Notes: generated by a model from the sequence alone, not told the origin. A stretch of 64,000 nucleotides of DNA from Palsa-892 sp035556215 (GCA_035556215.1 DATMFI010000029.1:1-64000); one strand, 5' to 3'. Shown: positions 1-9,702, counted from the stretch's first letter. Program-made: numbers and translations.

Positions 1-1
1 C

Positions 2-1228
2 TGGGACAACCTCATCGAAGGCCAGCTCAACCTCAAGGATCGCTGGGCCGGCAAGCTTTCCTTCACCGACCCGAAGACCAAGAAGCAGTACAAGCTGAAC
101 GACAAGGTCGCGACGCTGATCGTCCGCCCGCGCGGCTGGCATCTCACTGAAGACCATGTCCTGATCGACGGCGAGCCGATTTCGGGTTCGCTGTTCGACT
201 TCGGCCTCTACTTCTTCCACAACGCCAAGCGCCTCGTCGGCGCCGATACGGGGCCGTATTTCTACATCGCCAAGATCGAGAGCCATCTCGAGGCGCGGCT
301 GTGGAACGACGTCTTCGAATATGCGCAGCAGCAGTTCCGCCTGCCGACCGGCACCATCAAGGCGACGGTGCTGATCGAAACGCTGCCGGCGGCGTTCGAG
401 ATGGACGAAATTCTCTACGAGATGCGCGACCACATCCTCGGCCTCAATGCCGGGCGGTGGGACTACATCTTCTCGTTCATCAAGCGCCTCGGCAAGAACA
501 AGCGCTTCCTCACGCCCGACCGCAGCGTGATGACGATGGACAAGGCGTTCCTCTCGGCCTACGCGCAACTCTTGATCCGCACCTGTCACCGCCGCGGCGC
601 CTATGCCATGGGCGGCATGGCGGCGCAGATTCCGGTCAAGGGCGACGACAAGGCCAACAACGAAGCCTTCAAGAAGGTGCGCGCCGACAAGGAGCGCGAG
701 GCCGGTTCCGGCAACGACGGCACCTGGGTCGCGCATCCGGGCCTCGTGCCGGTCGCCGAGGAAGTCTTCAACCGCATGATGCCGAAAGCCAACCAGCTCG
801 ACGTCCTGCGCGAAGATGTCAAAGCCTCGCGCGACAAGCTCCTGGAAGTGCACGAGGGCGACCGCACGGAAGAGGGGCTTCGCCTCAACATCCGCGTCGG
901 CATCCAGTACATCGAGGCGTGGATCGGCGGCCGCGGTGCGGTGCCGCTCTATAACCTGATGGAGGATGCGGCGACCGCCGAGATCAGCCGCATGCAGGTC
1001 TGGCAGTGGATCTACCACGGCGCCAAGCTGAAGGACGGCCGCACCGTCACGGCCGATCTGTTCGAGGAAGTCCTCGAGGACGAAATGAAGAAGCTCCGCG
1101 AAGTGCTCGGCCCGACCAATTACGACTCCGGCCACTTCGACGAGGCGATTCAGATCTTCAAGGATATGTCGCTGTCGATGGATGTCGAGGAATTCCTCAC
1201 CATCCCCGCCTATGAGCTGGTGAAGTAA
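2..1228 (+). CDS. aceB: Malate synthase A, 3' part (5' end outside window)
   Basis: This is the C-terminal 408 residues of malate synthase A, which condenses glyoxylate and acetyl-CoA to malate in the glyoxylate shunt. The open frame runs unbroken from the left edge. It holds the hallmark block LIETLPAAFEMDEILYE followed by LNAGRWDYIFSFIK, and further on GGMAAQIPVK, all typical of the A-type enzyme (about 530 aa) rather than the larger G-type. Roughly 120 N-terminal residues are missing because the window starts inside the gene. A GC-rich hairpin follows the stop codon. Family assignment is firm; the promoter and start cannot be seen. Confidence 0.95.
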   Translation, partial: WDNLIEGQLNLKDRWAGKLSFTDPKTKKQYKLNDKVATLIVRPRGWHLTEDHVLIDGEPISGSLFDFGLYFFHNAKRLVGADTGPYFYIAKIESHLEARLWNDVFEYAQQQFRLPTGTIKATVLIETLPAAFEMDEILYEMRDHILGLNAGRWDYIFSFIKRLGKNKRFLTPDRSVMTMDKAFLSAYAQLLIRTCHRRGAYAMGGMAAQIPVKGDDKANNEAFKKVRADKEREAGSGNDGTWVAHPGLVPVAEEVFNRMMPKANQLDVLREDVKASRDKLLEVHEGDRTEEGLRLNIRVGIQYIEAWIGGRGAVPLYNLMEDAATAEISRMQVWQWIYHGAKLKDGRTVTADLFEEVLEDEMKKLREVLGPTNYDSGHFDEAIQIFKDMSLSMDVEEFLTIPAYELVK

Positions 1229-1235
1229 AAAATTC

Positions 1236-1261
1236 GGGGCCGTCTTCCCCAAGACGGCCCC
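1236..1261. terminator. GC-rich hairpin between convergent genes
   Basis: A perfect 11-bp stem (GGGGCCGTCTT / AAGACGGCCCC) with a CCCC loop begins 7 bases after the aceB stop. It lies between aceB and the convergent L,D-transpeptidase gene. There is no strong T-tract on the right, and a short A-run lies on the left, so it may serve both directions. The terminator role is inferred. Confidence 0.7.
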
Positions 1262-1292
1262 GTTCGCTTCCGCTCCCCGTATTCAGATCAGA

Positions 1293-2183
1293 TCAGATCA
1301 CGATCACTTTCGTGCCGACCTTCACTTTCTCGTAGAGGTCGATGACATCCTCGTTGCGCATGCGGATGCAGCCCGAGGACACCGCCGTGCCGATGGTGTC
1401 CGGCTCGTTCGAGCCGTGGATGCGATAGAGCGTCGAGCCGAGATACATCGCGCGCGCGCCCAGCGGATTCTGCGGGCCGCCGGCCATGTAGGTCGGCAGG
1501 TCCGGGCGGCGCTTCAGCATCTCCGCGGGCGGCCGCCAGTCCGGCCATTCTTTCATGGCGGTGATCGTCTTCACGCCCGCCCATTCGAAACCGGGGCGGC
1601 CGACGCCGATGCCGTAACGGATCGCCCTGCCGTCTTCCTGCACGAGATAGAGAAACCGGTTGGGCGTATCGATGACGATGGTGCCGGGCTTCTCGTTCGT
1701 CTGATACTCGACGACCTGCTTGAGATATTTCGGGTTGATGCCGCCGCGCCGCGGCTGGTCGTAGGGATTGCCCCAGCCGCCGCGCGGATTGGCTTCATAG
1801 TTGCTGCGGCTCGCCGACATGTCTTCCCACGGTCGCTGGCCGCTGGCGCGCGGCAGCTCGCCGCGCTGGGCGCCGCCGAATAGGAATTCGATGAAGCCGC
1901 CGCCCATCGAGCCGGGCCGCGCCGCGCCGGGGCTGGTGTTGGCAAAATCGGAGCGCTCGTCCTGCTGCGGCTGGCGCCGCTGCGCGCGGTAGCGGCGCTT
2001 CTTGTCCTGCTGCGAAACGGTGCCGGTGGTGTCGGGATCGAAAGCGGCATCGGCCTGCTGCGCGCTTGCGATCATCTGCGCGTCGCGCGGCGCATCGAGC
2101 GGATGGGTAGCGAGCGGATCGGCAAGCGCCGCCGCCGTCAGAACGGGTGCAATGAAGACAGAGAGAAGAAGGGTCTTGCGCAT
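1293..2183 (-). CDS. L,D-transpeptidase (YkuD family), exported
   Basis: A 296-aa periplasmic protein that probably cross-links peptidoglycan or anchors proteins to it through 3-3 type L,D-transpeptidation. The N-terminus is a signal peptide (MRKTLLLSVF..., Ala-rich to about residue 21). A low-complexity Arg/Gln/Pro-rich linker spans about residues 50-150. The YkuD catalytic domain fills about 160-296. The active-site signature is complete: His256 in HGSNEPDTIG and Cys272 in SSGCIRM. The gene stands alone, convergent with aceB. The molecular function is well supported; whether it makes 3-3 links or attaches outer-membrane proteins cannot be told from the sequence. Confidence 0.92.
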   Translation of the reverse strand: MRKTLLLSVFIAPVLTAAALADPLATHPLDAPRDAQMIASAQQADAAFDPDTTGTVSQQDKKRRYRAQRRQPQQDERSDFANTSPGAARPGSMGGGFIEFLFGGAQRGELPRASGQRPWEDMSASRSNYEANPRGGWGNPYDQPRRGGINPKYLKQVVEYQTNEKPGTIVIDTPNRFLYLVQEDGRAIRYGIGVGRPGFEWAGVKTITAMKEWPDWRPPAEMLKRRPDLPTYMAGGPQNPLGARAMYLGSTLYRIHGSNEPDTIGTAVSSGCIRMRNEDVIDLYEKVKVGTKVIVI

Positions 2184-2300
2184 CGACGTACTCGTGACTG
2201 GATCGCCGAAAGGATTGCTTATCCCTAACCGGCCGTTGCCAACGGCCGGTAAACGCCGCGCCGTGGCGGCGCTGCGTCTTGCGATATGGTTGACGAAGCC

Positions 2301-3482
2301 TTAAGGCCGCCGGATCGCGAGGAAACAGACGAGCGCAGCGAGCGCGAACAGCCCGACGGTGCCGATCGCCGCGCCGTCCGAAAACCGCTCGGCAACGAGC
2401 GCGAGCAATAGCGGCCCGACCGCCTGCATGAACAGCACGGGTGCCGCGATCTGGCCGATCATGCGGCCATAGCCGTTCGGCCCGAACAGCGCGAGCGGCA
2501 CGTTGCCGCGCGAGATCGTCATCCAGCCGTTGGCGATGCCGAACATGATGGTGAAGCAAGCGGCCAGCACCGGTGAGAAGCCCCGCCAGACGAGGCCCGC
2601 GCAGGCGATCAGGAGGATGCAAAGCGCCAAGCGCGCGATGTCGAGCGGATGTTGCTTGCGCCCGAAGGTGAACTCGATCAGCCGCGCCGACACTTGCGCC
2701 GGGCCGAACAGCGCGCCGATGGTGACGACCGTCGCCGCATCGATGCCTTCGCGCTGGAAGATCGCCAGCATATGTGCCGAGAGCGCCGAGGGGATGAACA
2801 TGTAGAGCGCGAAGCCGCAGGCGACGAGCAGGAACGGCAGCCCCTTGGCGGTCAGGTATTTCGCCTTATGCACGGGGTTTTCCGGCAGCGGGAGCTTGGC
2901 CGCCTGCTCGCGCGGCAGCGTAAAGGCGAGGAGCGGGGCCGCGGCCAGCGCGAGCAGCGCGGCATAGACCTGATAGGTCGCCTGCCAGCCGATCTTCTCC
3001 AGCAGAAGATGCGTGAGCGGCCAGCTCACCGTCGAGGCAAAGCCGCCGATGAAGGTGAGCAGCGTGATCGCGCTTCGCGCGTTTGAACCGAAGATGCGCG
3101 CGAGCGTCGCGAAGGCCGGATCGTACAGCGACGCCGCCATCGCAAAACCGATCACGATCCAGACCGCGAAATAGGCGGCGATATTCGTGGCAAAGCCGAT
3201 CGCGACCAGTGCAAAGGCGCCGAGCAGAAAGCCGGCCGGCATCACGCGATGGCCGCCGTAACGGTCGATCCATTTGCCGACGAACGGCGAGGCGAGACCG
3301 GCGGCGAGCAGGCCCACGGAAAAACCGGCCATCGCGAGCGTCAGCGACCAGCCGCGCGCTTCCGCGATGAGCGGTACGATCAGCACCGGCGTGTAATAGA
3401 TCGCGCCCCAGGACAGGATCTGCGCGAAGCCGAGGATGGGAATCGCGCGCCAGCGGCTTTTGAGCGCCTTCGAGATGTTCAT
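2301..3482 (-). CDS. MFS transporter, substrate unknown
   Basis: A 393-aa inner-membrane protein of the major facilitator superfamily, with about 12 hydrophobic segments and the loop motif GKWIDRYGGHRVMPAG after the second segment. The first segment carries LGFAQILSWGAIYYTPVL, seen in small-molecule MFS members of proteobacteria. It is a monocistronic minus-strand gene, 117 bases upstream of the L,D-transpeptidase start and transcribed the same way. Nothing nearby fixes a substrate, so only a generic efflux or uptake role is claimed. The start chosen is the ATG at the ORF boundary; no strong ribosome site was seen. Confidence 0.85.
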   Translation of the reverse strand: MNISKALKSRWRAIPILGFAQILSWGAIYYTPVLIVPLIAEARGWSLTLAMAGFSVGLLAAGLASPFVGKWIDRYGGHRVMPAGFLLGAFALVAIGFATNIAAYFAVWIVIGFAMAASLYDPAFATLARIFGSNARSAITLLTFIGGFASTVSWPLTHLLLEKIGWQATYQVYAALLALAAAPLLAFTLPREQAAKLPLPENPVHKAKYLTAKGLPFLLVACGFALYMFIPSALSAHMLAIFQREGIDAATVVTIGALFGPAQVSARLIEFTFGRKQHPLDIARLALCILLIACAGLVWRGFSPVLAACFTIMFGIANGWMTISRGNVPLALFGPNGYGRMIGQIAAPVLFMQAVGPLLLALVAERFSDGAAIGTVGLFALAALVCFLAIRRP

Positions 3483-3578
3483 TGCGGCGCCTTGTATTGC
3501 AAGGATTCGTATCGTTGACCATCCATTAATGAGCGTCGTTGATGAGCTCTTAACGGAATTCGGGGCATTTTCCGCGCC

Positions 3579-4973
3579 ATGCGTGGGAATGGTTTGTATC
3601 GCGTCGTCCCGCTCGCGGCTCTTCTCGCATCCCTGGCGCTCTCGAGCTGCCGGGTATTCGATTATGAGCAGCGTGAGCCTTGGCGCGCCGAGGCCGAGGA
3701 AAAGTGCCTCGCCGAAAAGCTGGTCCAGCCTTCAGCCTATATCGAGCCCGAATCCTCGATCAACGGGCGCGGCGCCTGCGGCATGGTGCATCCGTTCAAG
3801 GTCGCGGCGATGAACAACGGCACGGTCGAAGTATCGCCGAAGGCGACGCTGGCCTGCCCGGTCATCAGCGAACTCGACCGCTGGATCGCGGACTCGGTGC
3901 AGCGCTCGGCGATGACCTGGTTCGGCGAGCAGGTCGCTGAGATCAAGCAGATTTCCGCTTACTCATGCCGCGGCATGAACGGCCAGCCCGGCGCGCACAT
4001 CTCCGAGCATGCCTTCGGCAACGCGCTCGACATCGCGGCGTTCAAGTTGCAGAGCGGGCGCGAGATCGTCATCAAGAACGCGTGGAAGAACGGCTCGTAC
4101 GAGGAGCGCGGCTTCCTGCGCGATGTCGCGATGGATGCCTGTGAGCGTTTTGCGACCGTGCTCGCGCCGGGCTCGAACGTCTATCACTACGATCACATTC
4201 ACCTCGATCTGTCGCGCCGCGCTTCGGGCAATACCTATTGCAAGCCGCAGGTCGCGCGGCTCACGCCGCCGAACCGCGCCTATGCGCGCGGGCCCGCGCC
4301 GCGCGGCCAGCAGCTTGCGCAAGCACCGCAACAAGCGCCGGTTTACCAGCCCGCGCCGCGCGCGAATTATTCGCCGCGCCAGTACGACGATCTGCCGCTC
4401 GGCAACAACGCGCCGCGTTACGAGCCGCAATATGCGCCGCCGCAGAATGCGCGCGCCTATCCGCAAGGCGGCCAGCCGATGGGCGGACAACCCATGCAAG
4501 TTACGCCGCAGCCGGTTTACTCTGAACCGTCTTACGCCGCGCCGCCGATGCGCGCTCCGGCCTATGCGCCCGAGCCGCAATATCCGTCGGCCGATCCCTA
4601 TCGGCCGCTGCCGCCGCGCAATGTCGGCGCCAAGCGCAGGAGCGACGACGACATCCTCACGGCGAGCATCGGCAAAAATAAGAATAAGGATAAGAATAAG
4701 CCGGATGATAAAGCGGCTCACGCGAAAGTGCCTGCAAAGGCGCACGCGAAGCAATCGCCGCATCGCGTGGCGAAGCGCGCCGCGCCGAAACCCGCGCCCG
4801 CGAAGCCGGTACAGCAACCTGTGCAACAGGCAGCGGAACCGAAACCCGCGGCCCGTAAACCGGTGTCGATGACCAGCAGCAATCTCCTCTCGCCGGTGCC
4901 GATCGCATCACAAGGCAATCCGCCGAGCGCGAAGTCGGTGGGTGACGCGACGCTGAAGGCGCTGAAGAATTAG
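3579..4973 (+). CDS. Extensin-like C-terminal domain lipoprotein
   Basis: A 464-aa predicted lipoprotein. The signal sequence ends in a lipobox (ALSSC, Cys24). The extensin-like C-terminal family domain covers about residues 30-220. Its metal-peptidase-like motifs are visible: SEHAFGNALDIAAF near residue 145 and HYDHIHLDLSRR near 205, which resemble the His/Asp pattern of LAS/VanY-type D,D-peptidases. A long Pro/Ala/Gln-rich tail follows, containing repeated PQYAPPQ-like units. A Lys/Asn-rich patch (KNKNKDKNKPDDK) and an Ala/Lys/Pro-rich end complete the protein. A peptidoglycan hydrolase or cell-wall-binding role is inferred. The tail may span the periplasm or contact peptidoglycan. Confidence 0.82.
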   Translation: MRGNGLYRVVPLAALLASLALSSCRVFDYEQREPWRAEAEEKCLAEKLVQPSAYIEPESSINGRGACGMVHPFKVAAMNNGTVEVSPKATLACPVISELDRWIADSVQRSAMTWFGEQVAEIKQISAYSCRGMNGQPGAHISEHAFGNALDIAAFKLQSGREIVIKNAWKNGSYEERGFLRDVAMDACERFATVLAPGSNVYHYDHIHLDLSRRASGNTYCKPQVARLTPPNRAYARGPAPRGQQLAQAPQQAPVYQPAPRANYSPRQYDDLPLGNNAPRYEPQYAPPQNARAYPQGGQPMGGQPMQVTPQPVYSEPSYAAPPMRAPAYAPEPQYPSADPYRPLPPRNVGAKRRSDDDILTASIGKNKNKDKNKPDDKAAHAKVPAKAHAKQSPHRVAKRAAPKPAPAKPVQQPVQQAAEPKPAARKPVSMTSSNLLSPVPIASQGNPPSAKSVGDATLKALKN

Positions 4974-5017
4974 AATTGCCCAGCCTCGGGCGCTTCGTTA
5001 TCGCTCCGCGTCTTCTT

Positions 5018-5042
5018 CCCTCTCCCGCAAGCCGGGTGAGGG
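5018..5042. repeat. Short dispersed-type palindrome
   Basis: An imperfect inverted repeat of CCCTCTCCCG and CGGGTGAGGG (one mismatch) around a short loop lies between the convergent extensin-like and oxoprolinase genes. The pattern 'ccctctccc-gc-aag-...-gaggg' is common between genes in rhizobial genomes. A related half occurs near 27450. It could terminate transcription from either side. Confidence 0.45.
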
Positions 5043-5048
5043 GTGTCC

Positions 5049-8000
5049 TCAATCCTTCCGCATCTTCGGGTCGCCATAGCCGCCGCCGGTCGGCGAGATG
5101 ATGATGACGGCTTCGCCCGGCGCGAGCGAAGTCTGATCGCAGCCCTCGAGCTTCTCCATGCGGCCGTCGAGGCGGCGCACCCAGTTCTCGCCGAGCTGGC
5201 CGGGCTCGCCGCCCGCAAGCCCGAACGGCCGGATCTTGCGATGCCCCGACAGGATCGCGCAGTCCATGCGCTCCAGAAAGCGAATGCGCCGCGAGATGCC
5301 GTTGCCCGCATTCCATAATCCGCGCCCGCCCGAGTTCGGACGGATATGGAAATCTTCCAGCAGCACCGGAAAGCGGAATTCCAGAACTTCCGGATCGGTG
5401 AGCCGCGTATTGGTCATGTGCGTGTGCACGGCGTCGGTGCCGTCAAAGCCCGGCCCCGCTGGCGAGCCCGAGCAGATCGTCTCGTAATACTGATACTTGT
5501 CGTTGCCGAAGGTCAGATTGTTCATCGTGCCTTGCGCCGCCGCCATCGCGCCGAGCGCGCCGAACAGCGTGTCGGTGACCGCTTGCGACGTCTCGACATT
5601 GCCCGCGACGACCGCCGCCGGATATTGCGGCGAGAGGAGCGACGCTTCCGGCACGACGATGTGGATGGGGCGCAGGCAGCCCGCGTTCATCGGAATTTCG
5701 TCGTCCACCATCACGCGGAAGACATAGAGCACGGCGGCGCGCGTCACCGGCGCGGGCGCGTTGAAATTGGTTGGCTGCTGCCCGCTCGTCCCGGTGAAAT
5801 CGACCGTCGCCTCGCGCTTTTCCTTATCGACCGAAATCTTGACCGCGATCGTCGTGCCCTGATCCATGACATAGGAAAATTCGGAATCGTGCAGCCGGTC
5901 GAGGACGCGCCGCACCGCTTCGGCGGCGTTGTCCTGCACGTGGCCCATGTAAGCCTTCACGACGTCGAAGCCGAAATCCTTGATGATCTTGGTCAGCTCG
6001 CGCACGCCCTTTTCGTTGGCGGCGATCTGCGCTTTCAGGTCATTGATGTTCTGTTGCGGATTGCGCGCCGGATATTGCGCCCCGGCCAGGAGTTCGCGCA
6101 GTTTTTTTTCGCGGAAACGGCCCTGATCGACGAGCTTGAAGTTGTCGATATAGACGCCTTCCTCCTCGATCGTCGTCGCGCGCGGCGACATTGAGCCCGG
6201 CGTTATGCCGCCGACATCGGCATGATGGCCGCGGCTCGCGACCCAGAAAATGATGTCCTTGCCGGCATCGTCGAACACCGGCGTGCAGACGGTGATGTCG
6301 GGAAGATGCGTGCCGCCGTTATAAGGCGCGTTCAGGGCGTAAACGTCGCCGGGTTTCAGCGTATCGCGGTTCTCGCGCAGCACCGTCTCGACCGAGCGAT
6401 CCATCGAGCCGAGATGCACCGGCATGTGCGGCGCATTGGCGACGAGATTGCCTTCGCCGTCGAACACCGCGCAGGAAAAATCGAGCCGCTCCTTGATGTT
6501 CACGGAATAAGCCGTGTTCTGTAGCGTCACGCCCATCTGCTCGGCGATCGACATGAAGAGATTGTTGAAGATCTCGAGCATCACCGGGTCGGCCTCGGTG
6601 CCGATGGCCTTGGCGCGCAACAGCTCCTTCACGCGCGCGAGCACGAGATGATTTTTGGGCGAGACTTCCGCCTGCCAGCCATCCTCGACCACCACGGTCT
6701 GGTTGGGCTCGATGATGAGCGCGGGGCCCGCGATCCTGTGGCCCGGCAGGAGGCCCTCCCGCAGATAGATATTGGCGTCCTGCCACTTGCCGCGCGAAAA
6801 GAATTTCGTCTTGCGCGCGGGCGCGGGCAGCGGCGCGCCGGTGGCCGCCGCGCCTTTTTCGGTGAACTTCGCGCCGCCGCCGACGGCTTCGACCGAGACC
6901 GCCTCGACGACAAGCTCCTTTGCATCGTCAATAAAGCCGAAGCGCGCGCGATGCGCCGCTTCAAAGGCTTCCTTCATCGCCGCGAGCTTCGCCGTGCCAT
7001 GGCCCGACGCGGTGATGTCGTAAGCCGGAACCTCCAGCGGCGTATCGGTGCCCGCATAACGAATATGCGCGCGCACATGCACGGTGATGTCGGCCTTTGC
7101 GACGCCCTGGCCCGCGACCTCCTCGGTGGCTTCGAGCGCAAGCTTGTTGCCGAGCTTCGCGATCGCGGTTTCGGCCTTTTCGCCAAAGCTTTCCTCTACC
7201 GCCTGCTGGCGTGTCGCGCGAATGTCGGCAAGCCCCATGCCGTAAGCCGAAAGCAGCCCCGAGAACGGGTGGATCAGCACCGTCTTCATGCCGAGCGCAT
7301 CGGCAACGAGGCAGGCATGCTGGCCGCCCGCGCCGCCGAAGCAGTTCAGCGCGTAGCGCGTCACGTCATAGCCGCGCGCCACCGAAATCTTCTTGATGGC
7401 GTTGGCCATGTTCTCGACGGCAATGGTGATGAAACCGTCGGCCGCTTCCTCCGGCTTGCGGCCGCCGATCTCCTGCGCGAGCGCGTTGAACGCATCCTGC
7501 ACGGCTTTGGCGTCGAGCGGCTGGTTCTGCGCGGGGCCGAAAATCTTCGGAAAGAAATCGGGGATGAGCTTTCCCGCCATCACGTTGGCGTCGGTGACGG
7601 TCAGCGGCCCGTTGCGGCGATAGCATTTGGGGCCGGGATCGGCGCCCGCCGAGTCGGGCCCGACGCGAAAACGCGAGCCGTCATAATGCAGGATCGAGCC
7701 GCCGCCCGCGGCGACGGTGTGAATGAGCATCATCGGCGCGCGCATCCGCACGCCCGCGACTTCCGTTTCGAAAGCGCGCTCATATTCGCCGTCATAGTGC
7801 GAAACGTCCGTGGATGTTCCGCCCATGTCGAAGCCGATCAGGCGCGAGAGGCCCGCCTCGCGGCCCGTCTCGGCCATGCCGACGACGCCGCCCGCGGGGC
7901 CGGAGAGAATTGCATCCTTGCCCTGAAAAAGTTCGGCGGCGGTGAGCCCGCCCGACGACATCATGAACATCAGGCGGGGGCCGTCTCCATTCTTCGAGAG

Positions 8001-8702
8001 CGGCGTGCCTCCCAATTCCTCCGCCACCTGTTCGACATAACGCCGCAGGATCGGCGACAGATACGCATCCACGACCGTCGTGTCGCCGCGGCCGACGAGC
8101 TTGATGAGCGGCGAAACTTCATGGCTCACCGAAACCTGCGGGAAACCCATCTCGCGCGCGAGCTTCGCGGCGGCCTTTTCGTGAGCCGGATAGCGATAGG
8201 CATGCATGAAAACGATAGCGACCGAGCGGATACCGGCGTCTTTCACCGCCTGCAGCTCGGCGCGGATCGCATTCAGGTCGGGCGCCTGCTCGACAGTGCC
8301 GTCGGCACGCACGCGCTCGTCGATCTCGACGACGCGCTCATAAAGCATTTCCGGCTTGATGATTTGCTTGGCAAAAATCCTGGGCCGCGCCTGATAGCCG
8401 ATCTTGAGCGCGTCGCGAAAGCCGCGCGTAATCAGCAGCGCCGTGCGCTCGCCCTTGCGCTCCAAAAGCGCGTTGGTGGCGACCGTCGTGCCCATCTTTA
8501 CAGCGCCGATTTTTCCGGCGGGGATCGCTTCGCCGTTCCTGAGGCCGAGCGCGGCGCGAATGCCCGCGACGGCGGCGTCGCGATAGGCTTCGGGATTTTC
8601 CGAGAGAAGCTTGCGGGCTTCAAGCTTGCCGTCCGGCGCGCGGGCGACGACATCGGTGAAGGTGCCACCGCGATCGATCCAGAAATCCCAACTTCCCGGC
8701 AT
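5049..8702 (-). CDS. 5-oxoprolinase (ATP-hydrolysing), fused HyuA-HyuB
   Basis: A 1217-aa cytoplasmic enzyme of the hydantoinase/oxoprolinase family. It is predicted to open 5-oxoproline (pyroglutamate) to glutamate with ATP. The HyuA half spans about residues 1-690: the N-terminal DRGGTFTDVVA and later GFDMGGTSTDVS are the nucleotide-binding motifs of the actin-like fold. The HyuB half spans about 700-1217 and starts around SIAEQMGVTLQNTAYSVNIK. Both halves are on one chain, as in eukaryotic OPLAH; many bacterial relatives are split. A GAGGG-containing ribosome site precedes the ATG. A LysR gene lies 100 bases upstream on the same strand, and a YcsI/D-glutamate-cyclase-family gene is just beyond it. 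A hydantoinase on another cyclic amide cannot be excluded. Confidence 0.88.
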   Translation of the reverse strand: MPGSWDFWIDRGGTFTDVVARAPDGKLEARKLLSENPEAYRDAAVAGIRAALGLRNGEAIPAGKIGAVKMGTTVATNALLERKGERTALLITRGFRDALKIGYQARPRIFAKQIIKPEMLYERVVEIDERVRADGTVEQAPDLNAIRAELQAVKDAGIRSVAIVFMHAYRYPAHEKAAAKLAREMGFPQVSVSHEVSPLIKLVGRGDTTVVDAYLSPILRRYVEQVAEELGGTPLSKNGDGPRLMFMMSSGGLTAAELFQGKDAILSGPAGGVVGMAETGREAGLSRLIGFDMGGTSTDVSHYDGEYERAFETEVAGVRMRAPMMLIHTVAAGGGSILHYDGSRFRVGPDSAGADPGPKCYRRNGPLTVTDANVMAGKLIPDFFPKIFGPAQNQPLDAKAVQDAFNALAQEIGGRKPEEAADGFITIAVENMANAIKKISVARGYDVTRYALNCFGGAGGQHACLVADALGMKTVLIHPFSGLLSAYGMGLADIRATRQQAVEESFGEKAETAIAKLGNKLALEATEEVAGQGVAKADITVHVRAHIRYAGTDTPLEVPAYDITASGHGTAKLAAMKEAFEAAHRARFGFIDDAKELVVEAVSVEAVGGGAKFTEKGAAATGAPLPAPARKTKFFSRGKWQDANIYLREGLLPGHRIAGPALIIEPNQTVVVEDGWQAEVSPKNHLVLARVKELLRAKAIGTEADPVMLEIFNNLFMSIAEQMGVTLQNTAYSVNIKERLDFSCAVFDGEGNLVANAPHMPVHLGSMDRSVETVLRENRDTLKPGDVYALNAPYNGGTHLPDITVCTPVFDDAGKDIIFWVASRGHHADVGGITPGSMSPRATTIEEEGVYIDNFKLVDQGRFREKKLRELLAGAQYPARNPQQNINDLKAQIAANEKGVRELTKIIKDFGFDVVKAYMGHVQDNAAEAVRRVLDRLHDSEFSYVMDQGTTIAVKISVDKEKREATVDFTGTSGQQPTNFNAPAPVTRAAVLYVFRVMVDDEIPMNAGCLRPIHIVVPEASLLSPQYPAAVVAGNVETSQAVTDTLFGALGAMAAAQGTMNNLTFGNDKYQYYETICSGSPAGPGFDGTDAVHTHMTNTRLTDPEVLEFRFPVLLEDFHIRPNSGGRGLWNAGNGISRRIRFLERMDCAILSGHRKIRPFGLAGGEPGQLGENWVRRLDGRMEKLEGCDQTSLAPGEAVIIISPTGGGYGDPKMRKD

Positions 8703-8802
8703 TTTCCGCCCTCGTTTTATGCTCCCGTTGCGGTCATCGAACCACCATTTTGCTGATCAGGTCTAATCCGAAATCGCGATGAGGTTCGATAACCGGAATT
8801 TA

Positions 8803-9702
8803 TCAGATGCCGCGCCCCGGCCGCTCGCGTTTGGCGACCTCGAGCGCGAGCGCCGCGACCTTGCGCACGGCAAAGCCGTCGGCGGTGACCGGCCAGCTCA
8901 CGAAATAATCGAACGGCGGCATCTTGGCGCTGCATTTGATCTCGCGCAGCCGTCCCGGCGCGCTGATCGTCTTGATGATCGCGGGCGGAATGACGGCAAT
9001 GCCGATGCCGTCGAGCGCCATCCGCACGACGGTCGCGAGCGAAGCGCTCGCGTGAATTTTCGCGTGCAATCCCATCTGCTCGCATAACCGGCGCAGCGCG
9101 ATATAGGGCTGCGTGTTGCGCGAGAAGGTGATGAGCGGATGCGCGGCGATCTCCTCGACCGGCACGATAGTTTTGCGAAAGCGGATCTTGCTGCCGGCGA
9201 CAAAACCGATGGGATAGGAACAGAGCGGCTTGCTCTCCAAATCGTAATCGCCAACCGGCCCGAGCAGCAGCGCAAGATCGAGATCCTTGCTGCGCAGCCG
9301 GTCGCGCAGGTTCGGGGAAATATCGACCTCGATCTCGATTTCGAGATTGGGGTGCTCGGCGTTCACCCGCTCGATCAGTTTCGGCAGCCACGTATGCACG
9401 ATCGTTTCGGAAGCGCCCAGGCGCACGACGCCGCTCATGACCGAATTGTCGCCGACCGCTTCGATCAGCGACGCGCGCTGGCGCAACAAGTGTTCCGCGT
9501 GGCGCAGAAGAAGCTGGCCTTTTTCGGTGAGCGACACCGCGTGCCGGTCGCGCTCCAGCAATTTTACGCCGAGATCGCCTTCAAGCTGCGCGATGCGCAT
9601 CGAGATCGCAGGCTGCGTGGTGTTGAGCCGCTCGGCGGCGCCGCGAAAGCTGCGCAGTTTCGCGACCCACAAAAACGTTTCGAGCGAGCGGAAGTCGAGC
9701 AT
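8803..9702 (-). CDS. LysR-family transcriptional regulator
   Basis: A 299-aa regulator with the standard LysR layout. A winged helix-turn-helix covers about residues 1-60 (LETFLWVAKLRSFRGAAERLNTTQPAISMRIAQLE). A substrate-binding domain covers about 90-295. It is divergent from the YcsI-family gene at 9836 and lies upstream of the oxoprolinase in the same direction. It therefore probably controls both in response to a pathway metabolite. The 133-base divergent region carries a long inverted repeat suited to a LysR tetramer. The effector is not known; 5-oxoproline or D-glutamate is an inference from neighbours. Confidence 0.9.
   Translation of the reverse strand: MLDFRSLETFLWVAKLRSFRGAAERLNTTQPAISMRIAQLEGDLGVKLLERDRHAVSLTEKGQLLLRHAEHLLRQRASLIEAVGDNSVMSGVVRLGASETIVHTWLPKLIERVNAEHPNLEIEIEVDISPNLRDRLRSKDLDLALLLGPVGDYDLESKPLCSYPIGFVAGSKIRFRKTIVPVEEIAAHPLITFSRNTQPYIALRRLCEQMGLHAKIHASASLATVVRMALDGIGIAVIPPAIIKTISAPGRLREIKCSAKMPPFDYFVSWPVTADGFAVRKVAALALEVAKRERPGRGI

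Noticed and set aside
6648..8756. Long plus-strand open frame (about 700 codons) antisense to the oxoprolinase
   Set aside because: It is a GC-rich codon-position shadow; the minus-strand frame has clear HyuA/HyuB motifs and the antisense protein is low-complexity Arg/Ala/His.
8736..8790. Inverted repeat ATCGAACC / GGTTCGAT (39-base spacing) between LysR and oxoprolinase genes
   Set aside because: Perfect but short and widely spaced; it could be chance. The stronger symmetric site is at 9732-9780, so this was not called as an operator.
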